Origin: Catenibacterium mitsuoka_A
GTDB taxonomy: Bacteria; Bacillota_I; Bacilli_A; Erysipelotrichales; Coprobacillaceae
Reading direction: 5' to 3' (one strand)
Assembly (NCBI RefSeq): GCF_964259225.1
Contig: NZ_CAXVKN010000001.1
DNA: 64,000 nucleotides
Shown here: one piece after another, positions 15,817 through 23,117 of the stretch
Position numbering within the stretch: the stretch's first letter is position 1
How the letters are laid out: every line of letters starts with the position of its first letter
Notes under the pieces: generated by a model
Seen by the model: only the letters and a program-made list of their open reading frames with translations
The model's database searches: none
Told to the model about the DNA's origin: nothing
Position numbers and translations under genes: made by a program

Positions 15817-16847
15817 TAATACCACTTATTCTCCTTCACTGCTTTTTGATGTTCTTCATATGTCTTTGAATAGATAACAGTCCCATCTTTCTTCGCAAAG
15901 AAGAATAAATAATCAGATGGTGTGTAGTTTGCGACTGCATCCATAGTCTTTTGTGGGACACATGCAATAGGACCAATAGGAAGTCCTGCATATTTATATG
16001 TATTATAAGGAGAATCAGTCTTAGTCATCTTAGTAGTGACTTTGACACCTGTTCTATTTAATGCATAGTTGACAGTAATATCTGACTGTAATCTCATACC
16101 AGTCTTTAAACGATTGATAAATACACCCGCAATGGCTGGACGGTCTTTATCAAATAAAGATTCTCTTTCTACGACTGAGCATAATGTTAAGAATTGATGA
16201 GGTGTATAGCCAAGCTTAGTCATTGAATCCTTATAAGGTGTTAATTGTTGATCCATATAATCCAGCATTTCTGTTGTGACTTTTTCTATTGTTGTAGATT
16301 TATCATAAAGTACATATGTTTCAGGATAGAGATAACCTTCTAATGGATATAAAATACCCTTTTGAAGAATGTCATCTGTCAAGAACCAATATTTAGAAAT
16401 GAGTTCTTTTAAATAAGTCTGATCAGACCATTTATCTAATACTTCTTGTTCTGATTTACCAGTTACATTCGCAACCTTTTTAGCTGTCTGAGGAATAGTA
16501 ATTCCTTCAGGAATAGTTAAGGAAGACTTCACAACATAAGAGCTGTTCATCTTTGACATGATGCTATACATCTTTGAAAGAGACATGTTCTTATTCAAAT
16601 TGTAAGTTTGAGAGACAACTGAAGGCTTATGAATCTTTAAGTAAACCTTAGCTACCAATTTATTTTTTATTAAGCCTTTTGAATCTAATGTATTTAAAAC
16701 TGTATAAGCATTTTCACCTTTCTTTACAGTTACCTGTACCACTTCACTTTTAGAAGAGACATGTCCTGTACCACTTATGTAAAATAAGCCTGTACCACCT
16801 ATTAATAATACAACTACAAGGACTGCCGCTATGATTTTCTTTTTCAT
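15816..16847 (-). CDS. mltG: endolytic murein transglycosylase MltG
   Basis: A 343-residue membrane protein (B. subtilis YrrL): one N-terminal helix (residues about 4-26), then a LysM-like region (YTVLNTLDSKGLIKNKLVAK near 49) and the YceG catalytic domain. It contains TLCSVVERES (catalytic Glu, near 220), GVFINRLKTGMRLQSDITVN near 242 and SPYNTYKYAGLPIGPIACV near 281. MltG cuts nascent glycan strands and limits their length. It stands next to ruvX and trmR in many Firmicutes; here a lactonase gene is inserted between yrzB and mltG. Confidence 0.95.
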   Translation of the reverse strand: MKKKIIAAVLVVVLLIGGTGLFYISGTGHVSSKSEVVQVTVKKGENAYTVLNTLDSKGLIKNKLVAKVYLKIHKPSVVSQTYNLNKNMSLSKMYSIMSKMNSSYVVKSSLTIPEGITIPQTAKKVANVTGKSEQEVLDKWSDQTYLKELISKYWFLTDDILQKGILYPLEGYLYPETYVLYDKSTTIEKVTTEMLDYMDQQLTPYKDSMTKLGYTPHQFLTLCSVVERESLFDKDRPAIAGVFINRLKTGMRLQSDITVNYALNRTGVKVTTKMTKTDSPYNTYKYAGLPIGPIACVPQKTMDAVANYTPSDYLFFFAKKDGTVIYSKTYEEHQKAVKENKWY

Positions 16848-16899
16848 ACTTACATCTCCTTTTCCTTAACCATTATATAGAATTAACCCGATAATTACC

Positions 16900-16932
16900 A
16901 TAAGAAAAATAAGGCATGAAAATGCCTTATTT
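16900..16932 (-). terminator. terminator of the lactonase-like gene
   Basis: Stem AAATAAGGCAT/ATGCCTTATTT overlaps the stop region; on the minus strand it is followed by TTTTTC. Confidence 0.8.
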
Positions 16933-18018
16933 AACTACACGTAAGTTTTCTGTACCTTTTTCCATACATACTGGGGCATGGATTATGAATTGATGATGTG
17001 TTTCATATAAAACAGCACGCTTTTCATCTTCTTTGATTTCAAAGCTTTCAAGTGATCCACCCTGTTTACATGCAACAAGTAAGTACTTATCTCTAAATAA
17101 GAGTAGAGACTTAGGTCCTTCATCTGTTTCCATACAATCAGTTCTTGTAAGCTTTCCAGTCTCTTTATCTCTTTCAAAGGCAACAATTGTATCATCACCT
17201 TTATTGATTACAAAGATAAAACGTCCATTTTCAGTAATAACCATATCCATTGGTGTATTGACACCATCATATTCATCCTTAGAATAAGTCATCACTTCAT
17301 CTACTAAAGTAAACTTATTATGCTTTACAGCATAACATGTAATAGTGCTTGAGATTTGATTAAGGATATAGGCAAATTTACGGTTACTAGAATAAACAAG
17401 TTTTAATGGTCCACTTCCAGGGTTTAACTTAAATGATAATTCTTCATCCTTAGTAAGTTCACCCTTTTCACCTTCAGTAAAGAAGATGACTTCATCACCA
17501 CCTAAATCAGTGACAATAAGTTTTGTATTATCTGGAGTGAATGTCATAAATGTAGGATGAGATTCAGTTTGTTTGACTGGATCAATACTATGACCATCTA
17601 GTTTTACTGTTTTTGATACCCTAATGATTTTAGAAGTCTTAATTGGTATAGTGACTACTTCACCATTATAATAATCAATCGCATAAGCATAATTACGCTC
17701 TTTATTTAAGACAGTCTGGATATATGTACGTCCTTCATTACCGATTCTTGCTGCAAGTCCTAACTGAGTTTCCATGCAGGCATACTGCCAGATACCACCA
17801 TCCTGAGCACGTCCTGTCCCATTACGGTAAGTTAAATACATGAAACGTCCTTGTCTATTCATTGCGAGAGGGCTAGCTAGAGACTTAACGAATGATTTCT
17901 TGATGATTTCTCCATTATCTACATTAAGATAGAATGCATAAATACCACGATCAAGATCTGTTCCTTCGCTGCCTACAAAGAAAATATCTACTGTTTTTGT
18001 TTTACTAAAAAGTCCCAT
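16927..18018 (-). CDS. lactonase-family seven-bladed beta-propeller protein (Pgl-like)
   Basis: A 363-residue cytoplasmic protein without signal peptide. Repeating blade-like segments are visible, for example RFMYLTYRNG near 53, HPTFMTFTPDNTKLIVTDLG near 154, KFAYILNQISSTITCY near 210 and RFIFVINKGDDTIVAFERD near 263, the pattern of YbhE-type 6-phosphogluconolactonases. The first strand (VDIFFVGSEGTDLDRGIYAF) fits the family's 'Y-V-G-T-Y-T...G-I-Y-x-F'. Many family members have unproven substrates, so the enzymatic role is open. It sits between yrzB and mltG and has its own terminator. Confidence 0.72.
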   Translation of the reverse strand: MGLFSKTKTVDIFFVGSEGTDLDRGIYAFYLNVDNGEIIKKSFVKSLASPLAMNRQGRFMYLTYRNGTGRAQDGGIWQYACMETQLGLAARIGNEGRTYIQTVLNKERNYAYAIDYYNGEVVTIPIKTSKIIRVSKTVKLDGHSIDPVKQTESHPTFMTFTPDNTKLIVTDLGGDEVIFFTEGEKGELTKDEELSFKLNPGSGPLKLVYSSNRKFAYILNQISSTITCYAVKHNKFTLVDEVMTYSKDEYDGVNTPMDMVITENGRFIFVINKGDDTIVAFERDKETGKLTRTDCMETDEGPKSLLLFRDKYLLVACKQGGSLESFEIKEDEKRAVLYETHHQFIIHAPVCMEKGTENLRVVK

Positions 18019-18055
18019 AATAATCTCCTTACTAAAACTAGGTAACGGTTGTTAC

Positions 18056-18379
18056 CTAGTTCTTATCACATTCAGAACAATCTGTGACGCAGTCCCCATC
18101 TTCGCATACACAGCCATCACATTTATCATCTGTTTCTTCTTCATCATGCATATTGAAGTCTTCTAGAACTTCTTCTAGACGCTCCCATTCAGCTGGATCT
18201 TCAATATCATATAGATGATTATCATCATCATATCGAGATGCAAAGATCTGCTCATCATCTTCTTCACTATAATACATGACATATTTATTTCCATTCTCTT
18301 CATCTTCATAAGTGAAAAGAATTTCAAACACATTTTCTTCCCCGTTATTATCGGTAATCACAATTTTATTATCGTCCAT
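18056..18379 (-). CDS. yrzB: DUF1292 protein (YrzB-like) with a cysteine-rich C-terminal tail
   Basis: 107 residues. The first 80 follow the DUF1292 pattern (IVITDNNGEENVFEILFTYE, then YVMYYSEEDDEQIFASRYDD and the WERLEEVLEDF helix). The gene lies in its standard place after ireB and ruvX. Function of the family is unknown. The tail after residue 85 is unusual: CDGCVCEDGDCVTDCSEC carries six Cys in 18 residues among many Asp/Glu, which could bind metal. It starts 4 bases after the ruvX stop. Confidence 0.88.
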   Translation of the reverse strand: MDDNKIVITDNNGEENVFEILFTYEDEENGNKYVMYYSEEDDEQIFASRYDDDNHLYDIEDPAEWERLEEVLEDFNMHDEEETDDKCDGCVCEDGDCVTDCSECDKN

Positions 18380-18382
18380 TGC

Positions 18383-18805
18383 TTATCTCCTTATCTTATC
18401 AAGATACCCCTGAAGAATTTCAACTGCTGCCATCTTATCTACAACCTGTTTACGTTTCTTTCTTGAAACATCACCAAAAATAAGATTATTTGTCGCAATA
18501 ACAGTTGTTAATCTTTCATCTTCAAGAATAACTTCAACATCCATCATCTTCTCTAAACGTTCCTTAAAATCAATAGAAATCTGTGCACGTTCACCAAGAT
18601 CACCATTCATATGCTTAGGTAATCCTAAGACAATTGTATGAATATTATTCTCTTCTACGATATTCTTGATATGATAAGCACATTTCTTATATGCGTTTTC
18701 GCTGAAATGATAAGTTTCTACACCATGTGCAAGCATTCCTAATGTATCACTTATCGCAACACCGCAAGTACGTGATCCTAAATCAAGTCCTAATATCTTT
18801 TCCAC
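18383..18805 (-). CDS. ruvX: RuvX/YqgF-type putative Holliday junction resolvase
   Basis: A 140-residue RNase H-like protein of normal length. Motifs: LGLDLGSRTCGVAISD at residues 5-20 (first catalytic Asp), VLGLPKHMNGD near 60, and EDERLTTVIA near 98, then a K-rich C-terminus with the conserved KMAAVEILQGYLD. The family is linked to Holliday-junction resolution and, in some bacteria, rRNA 5' processing. The start codon touches the ireB stop (18805). Confidence 0.95.
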   Translation of the reverse strand: MEKILGLDLGSRTCGVAISDTLGMLAHGVETYHFSENAYKKCAYHIKNIVEENNIHTIVLGLPKHMNGDLGERAQISIDFKERLEKMMDVEVILEDERLTTVIATNNLIFGDVSRKKRKQVVDKMAAVEILQGYLDKIRR

Positions 18806-19062
18806 TATTTAGACTCCAAATAGAACTTTACAAGTTCTTCAATAATTTCATCACGATCAGCTTGCTGAATAATAGATCTTGCACTCTTATGACTTGAAAT
18901 ATAAGCAGGATCATTAGAAATCAGATAACCAGCAATCTGGTGAACTGCATTATATCCTCTTTCTTCTAAAGCCTCAGCAACTGTCATTAAGTTGTTTCTA
19001 ATTACTTCTCGTTTGAGATCTTCTGAGTTAAATACTCTTGTCTGTGTATAATCTTGTGCCAT
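18805..19062 (-). CDS. ireB: IreB family regulatory protein (UPF0297, YrzL)
   Basis: 85 residues matching the family: TRVFNSEDLKREVIRNNL at the start, VAEALEERGYNAVHQIAGYL in the middle, and DPAYISSHKSARSIIQQADR. IreB is a substrate of the Ser/Thr kinase IreK/PASTA pathway in Enterococcus, affecting cephalosporin tolerance. The N-terminal TQTRVF holds the conserved Thr region that is phosphorylated there. First gene after alaS, 57 bases downstream, and overlapping ruvX by one base. Confidence 0.95.
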   Translation of the reverse strand: MAQDYTQTRVFNSEDLKREVIRNNLMTVAEALEERGYNAVHQIAGYLISNDPAYISSHKSARSIIQQADRDEIIEELVKFYLESK

Positions 19063-19119
19063 AATGAACCCTCCCTATATCACTTATTTTAGTATAAACG
19101 AAGATAAAATTCAATTTTT

Positions 19120-21726
19120 TTACAATTTAGATTTCACTGCAGCAACTGCTTCATCAATCTTATCTAGTGTTGGTGCACCACCCTGAGCGAAATCAGGTTT
19201 TCCTCCACCACGGCCATCAAGAACTTCATTCATAGCCTTTACTAAGACACCTGCTTTATATGTATTTGTAAGATCTTTAGTAATACCTACAAAGTAAGAA
19301 TTCTTACCTTCAAATGTACTAGTTACTACGACAACACCACTACCTAACTGATCTCTAAAATCAAATGCCATCTGTTTAGCGGCTGCATTATCTTTTTCTA
19401 CATGAGTATAAAGGAACTTCACACCATTAACTTCTTCAACCTGAGATGCCTGGTTCTTTGCTTCTAAAGCATTTAACTTACTTGTTAATGTTTCGATTTC
19501 TTTTTTCATTGTATTAAGTGCAGTCATTGTGCTTTCAGCTTTTTCTACAATCTTATTGAAATCATTTGCCTTAAGTACTGTACCTACTTCTTCTAAAGTT
19601 TCTTCAGATTTTCTTAATGCCTTATAAGCAGCTACATTAGTGACTGCTTCAATTCTTCTTACACCAGAACCAACTGAAGTTTCCATTTCAATCTTGAATA
19701 AACCAATCTTTGCAGTATTAGAAACATGTGTACCACCACATAATTCTACTGAGAAGTCACCTACACGTACAACTCTTACAACATCACCATATTTTTCATC
19801 AAATAAAGCTGTTGCTCCGGCACTGATGGCTTCTTCCTTAGGCATTTCTTTAACATCTACATCAACACCCTTGAAGATATATTCATTGACCATATCTTCT
19901 ACAGCTGTTAATTCTTCTTTTGTCATCTTTGATGGATGAGTGAAGTCAAAACGTAATCTGTTTTCATCTAAGTATGAACCAGCCTGACCAACATGTGCAC
20001 CTAAGACTTTCTTTAATGCAGCATCTAATAAATGCGTTGCAGTATGGTTATTTTCAATTAATGCACGACGTGCTGTATCCACTGTAAGTTCTACAGTATC
20101 ACCTACATGTACGCTGCCACTCTTTAATTTAATATAATGTAAATGCTGACCATTAGGAGCCTTTAATACATTAGTGACTTCTGCATCAAACTGATCTGAA
20201 TGAGCAGAACCTGTATCTGCACACTGACCACCCATTTCAGCATAGAAATTAGTTGTTTCAACGATGATTTCACCTTCATCAGTGAGTTCATCCATCTTTT
20301 CTCCATCTTTGAATAAACCTACAACTGTAGTCTTACAAGGTGCTGTGTCATAAACAAAAGTAGAAGGAGTAGTGAAATCCATTAAATCAATCTTCTGAGA
20401 AGCCATTGATTCTCTTTCACCACGGGCTGCACGAGCACGATCCTGCTGTGCTTTCATTTCTACCTGGAATCCTTCACTATCAACAGTAAATCCAGATTCT
20501 TCTGCAATTTCAATAGTTAATTCTAATGGGAAACCATATGTATCATATAACATAAAGGCAGTAGAACCATCAATCATCTTATTATCAGAGTGTGCAATAA
20601 CATCTTTGATCTTCTTTTCTCCCTGAGATAATGTCTTATGGAATGCCACTTCTTCTTTCTTAACAGCTTCCTTAACGAATTCTGCTTTTTCTGGAAGATA
20701 ATCATAGAATTCTTTCATGTTATCTACTACAACATCCACTAAAGTATATAAGAAAGGCTTATCAATACCGATGTTTTTACCATAACGAACAGCTCTTCTT
20801 AAGATTCTTCTTAATACATAACCACGACCTGCACGGTCAAACATAGCACCATCACTTAATGCGAATGTTACAGTACGGATATGGTCGGCAATAACTCTAT
20901 AAGCCATTTTATCTTCTGCATACTTTACATCAGCTAGTTCTTCAGCTGCATGAATGATTGGTAAGAATAAGTCTGTGTCGAAGTTTGTTTCACCTTCCTG
21001 GATGATTGAAGTAATTCTTTCAAGACCCATACCAGTATCTATATTCTTATGTGGTAATTCTTTATAATCTTTACGATCAATTGTAGGATCACAATCAAAC
21101 TGAGAGAATACGATATTCCAGATTTCTACATAACGGTCATTTTCCATTTCTTCAAAGAATAGTCTTTCACCGATATGATCTGGGTCATATTTTTCTCCAC
21201 GGTCATAGAAGATTTCACTATCTGGTCCACCAGGTCCTGCACCGATTTCCCAGAAGTTATCTGCAGTCTTTAAAATATGTGATGGATCTACACCACATTC
21301 TTTAGTCCATACATTGTATGCATCTTCATCATCTGTATAAACAGTGATATATAGTTTATCTTTATCAAAAGCAAGCCATTCTTCACCTGTTAAGAATTCC
21401 CATGCAAAATGAATTGCTTCTGTCTTAAAATAGTCACCAATAGAGAAGTTACCTAACATTTCAAAGAATGTATGGTGACGTGCTGTCTTCCCTACGTTTT
21501 CAATATCGTTTGTACGAATAGATTTCTGTGCATTTGTGATTCGATTACATGCTGGTTTTTCTGTACCATCAAAGTATTTCTTTAATGCGGCTACACCAGC
21601 ATTGATCCATAATAATGTTGGGTCATCATGGGGAATCAATGAAGCACTTGGTTCAACCATATGTCCCTGTTTCTTGAAATATTCAAGGAATAATGCACGA
21701 GTCTGATTACCTGTTAACTTTTTCAT
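19120..21726 (-). CDS. alaS: alanine-tRNA ligase
   Basis: 868 residues, full length. It charges tRNA-Ala. Class II motifs: LTGNQTRALFLEYFKKQGH at the start, FFEMLGNFSIGDYFK near 86, WEIGAGPGGPDSEIF near 158, and DTGMGLERI near 233. The editing domain has HTATHLLDAALKKVLG near 556 and CGGTHVSNT near 660 (zinc site). The C-terminal DHHA1 domain has the GGRGGGKPDFAQGG loop. Expression is controlled by the Ala T-box just upstream on the minus strand. Confidence 0.98.
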   Translation of the reverse strand: MKKLTGNQTRALFLEYFKKQGHMVEPSASLIPHDDPTLLWINAGVAALKKYFDGTEKPACNRITNAQKSIRTNDIENVGKTARHHTFFEMLGNFSIGDYFKTEAIHFAWEFLTGEEWLAFDKDKLYITVYTDDEDAYNVWTKECGVDPSHILKTADNFWEIGAGPGGPDSEIFYDRGEKYDPDHIGERLFFEEMENDRYVEIWNIVFSQFDCDPTIDRKDYKELPHKNIDTGMGLERITSIIQEGETNFDTDLFLPIIHAAEELADVKYAEDKMAYRVIADHIRTVTFALSDGAMFDRAGRGYVLRRILRRAVRYGKNIGIDKPFLYTLVDVVVDNMKEFYDYLPEKAEFVKEAVKKEEVAFHKTLSQGEKKIKDVIAHSDNKMIDGSTAFMLYDTYGFPLELTIEIAEESGFTVDSEGFQVEMKAQQDRARAARGERESMASQKIDLMDFTTPSTFVYDTAPCKTTVVGLFKDGEKMDELTDEGEIIVETTNFYAEMGGQCADTGSAHSDQFDAEVTNVLKAPNGQHLHYIKLKSGSVHVGDTVELTVDTARRALIENNHTATHLLDAALKKVLGAHVGQAGSYLDENRLRFDFTHPSKMTKEELTAVEDMVNEYIFKGVDVDVKEMPKEEAISAGATALFDEKYGDVVRVVRVGDFSVELCGGTHVSNTAKIGLFKIEMETSVGSGVRRIEAVTNVAAYKALRKSEETLEEVGTVLKANDFNKIVEKAESTMTALNTMKKEIETLTSKLNALEAKNQASQVEEVNGVKFLYTHVEKDNAAAKQMAFDFRDQLGSGVVVVTSTFEGKNSYFVGITKDLTNTYKAGVLVKAMNEVLDGRGGGKPDFAQGGAPTLDKIDEAVAAVKSKL

Positions 21727-21744
21727 AATATCCTCCTAAAATAA

Positions 21745-21960
21745 AAAAAGCCATTCCTTAAAAGGAACGACTTAAATCGCGGTACCATCCTTATTCATAG
21801 ATAAATATATCTATGCCCTTTATGACTTTAACGCAGTCATACGTTGATGTTTGCATCACTCTCGAAAGGAGCCTTCCTTCATACACCCAAGAACTTGCAC
21901 CACCCGTTCTCTCTCTTAAGACCTCTATGAAGTACTTGTCTTTCTCAACGATTATGCACC
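21745..21960 (-). promoter_or_regulatory. T-box leader of alaS
   Basis: Minus strand: T-box core GGATGGTACCGCG (21789-21777), then a terminator formed by AAGTCGTTCCTT/AAGGAATGGCTT with T7 (ending about 21745). The Stem I specifier loop shows ACAAGTAC on one side and GGAAGGCTC on the other, between stems TTCATA/TATGAA and GAAAG/CTTTC. GCT (Ala) in that loop is the expected specifier, one base further from GAA than in leuS. Confidence 0.93.
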
Positions 21961-21970
21961 TATTATACAT

Positions 21971-22000
21971 AAAAAAAAGATAAGGCGCAAGCCTTATCTC
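21971..22000 (-). terminator. terminator of the Na/Pi transporter gene
   Basis: Minus strand stem AGATAAGGC/GCCTTATCT is followed by T8. Confidence 0.9.
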
Positions 22001-22971
22001 TATTCTTCGATTAAAGAACCTTCTGCAAGCATTTCACCCTTGATTGGTAATAACTTGTAGATCAGTTTCATAAATACCGCATCAAATGGTAACATGATTA
22101 CTGTAGTCACAATATTGAATACTGTATGGAAGTTTGCCACCTGATGTGCTGGAGTTCCAGAGAATTCTGCAATCCATGACAATAATGGTGTAGCAGAACA
22201 TATAATCAAGAAGAAAATTGTACCTACTAAGTTAAATAGGACATGGAATGTCGCAATACGCTTAGAGTTTCTACATCCAGTCACTGATGCAAGAACGGCA
22301 GTAATACAAGTACCGATATTTAGTCCACATACCATGAATGCTGCTGTACTAAATGGTACTAAACCCTTAGTTGCAAGTGCAGAAAGGATACCTACTGCTG
22401 CACCAGAAGACTGAATCAAAGCAGTAAAGGCAGCTGCAAATAATACGGCAAGTATTGGATTAGAAAGAGTTGTCATTAATTTAATAAAGACAGGTTCCTT
22501 CTGAAGTGGCACAACGGCCGCACTCATCATATTAAGCCCCATGAAGAGAATACCAAATCCAGTCATAACTGAACCAATACCTCTTACATTACGACTCTTA
22601 AAGAATAAGCACATGAAGACACCCACAACTGCAAAGACCGGTGCGACAACACCTACATTAATTGCAATCATCTGTGCTGTGATGGTTGTACCGATATTAG
22701 AACCCATTACAACCCAGATACATCTGTTTAATGTCATCAAGCTGGCATTCATGAAACCGATCAACATAACAGTCACTGCAGAAGAACTCTGTACAGCAGC
22801 TGTTACACCGATTCCGACAAGAACACCTTTAAATTTTGTATTTGTTAGTTTTTCTAAAATAGTTTTTAAGCGGTCACCTGCAGCGTCTTCTAAGGAATCA
22901 CTCAAAACCTGCATTCCATATAAAAAGAGTGCTAGCCCACCTAACAAGTCAAGCCAATTCGTTATTTTCAT
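22000..22971 (-). CDS. Na/Pi cotransporter family protein
   Basis: A 323-residue membrane protein with two inverted Na-Pi repeats. The first has FLYGMQVLSDSLEDAAGDRL (residues about 17-36) and the TAAVQSSSAVTVMLIGF signature near 57; the second has ALIQSSGAAVGILSAL near 185 and CGLNIGTCITAVLASVTG near 214. The QSS motifs bind phosphate and sodium in SLC34-like transporters. It lacks the C-terminal PhoU-like domain that many bacterial homologues carry. Pho-box-like repeats upstream suggest phosphate control. Confidence 0.9.
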   Translation of the reverse strand: MKITNWLDLLGGLALFLYGMQVLSDSLEDAAGDRLKTILEKLTNTKFKGVLVGIGVTAAVQSSSAVTVMLIGFMNASLMTLNRCIWVVMGSNIGTTITAQMIAINVGVVAPVFAVVGVFMCLFFKSRNVRGIGSVMTGFGILFMGLNMMSAAVVPLQKEPVFIKLMTTLSNPILAVLFAAAFTALIQSSGAAVGILSALATKGLVPFSTAAFMVCGLNIGTCITAVLASVTGCRNSKRIATFHVLFNLVGTIFFLIICSATPLLSWIAEFSGTPAHQVANFHTVFNIVTTVIMLPFDAVFMKLIYKLLPIKGEMLAEGSLIEE

Positions 22972-22999
22972 AATCTCGTTTTCCTTCTTTTACCACTAC

Positions 23000-23042
23000 A
23001 TTATAACGTGTCTCTACGTAAATGTCGTTAACTAAATGTTAA
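23000..23042 (-). promoter_or_regulatory. promoter and Pho-box-like direct repeats before the Na/Pi gene
   Basis: Minus strand: TTAACA (23042-23037), 5 bases, TTAACG (23031-23026), then TTTACG (23022-23017), followed by -10 TATAAT (23005-23000). In B. subtilis, PhoP binds TTAACA-type repeats spaced by about 5 bases. No convincing -35 box is seen, as in many activated promoters. Confidence 0.45.
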
Positions 23043-23048
23043 AATAAT

Positions 23049-23085
23049 CTTAAGTTTATGTAAAGTACTTTACAAAAATAACTTA
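23049..23085. repeat. large dyad with a perfect 16-bp palindrome
   Basis: TGTAAAGTACTTTACA (23059-23074) is fully palindromic. It is flanked by TTAAGTT and AACTTAA arms, giving an imperfect 37-bp dyad between recD2 and the Na/Pi gene. It has no T tract that fits a terminator well; an operator site is more likely. Confidence 0.55.
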
Positions 23086-23117
23086 AATTTAATGTTTTTA
23101 ACGAACTATTTACTTGA

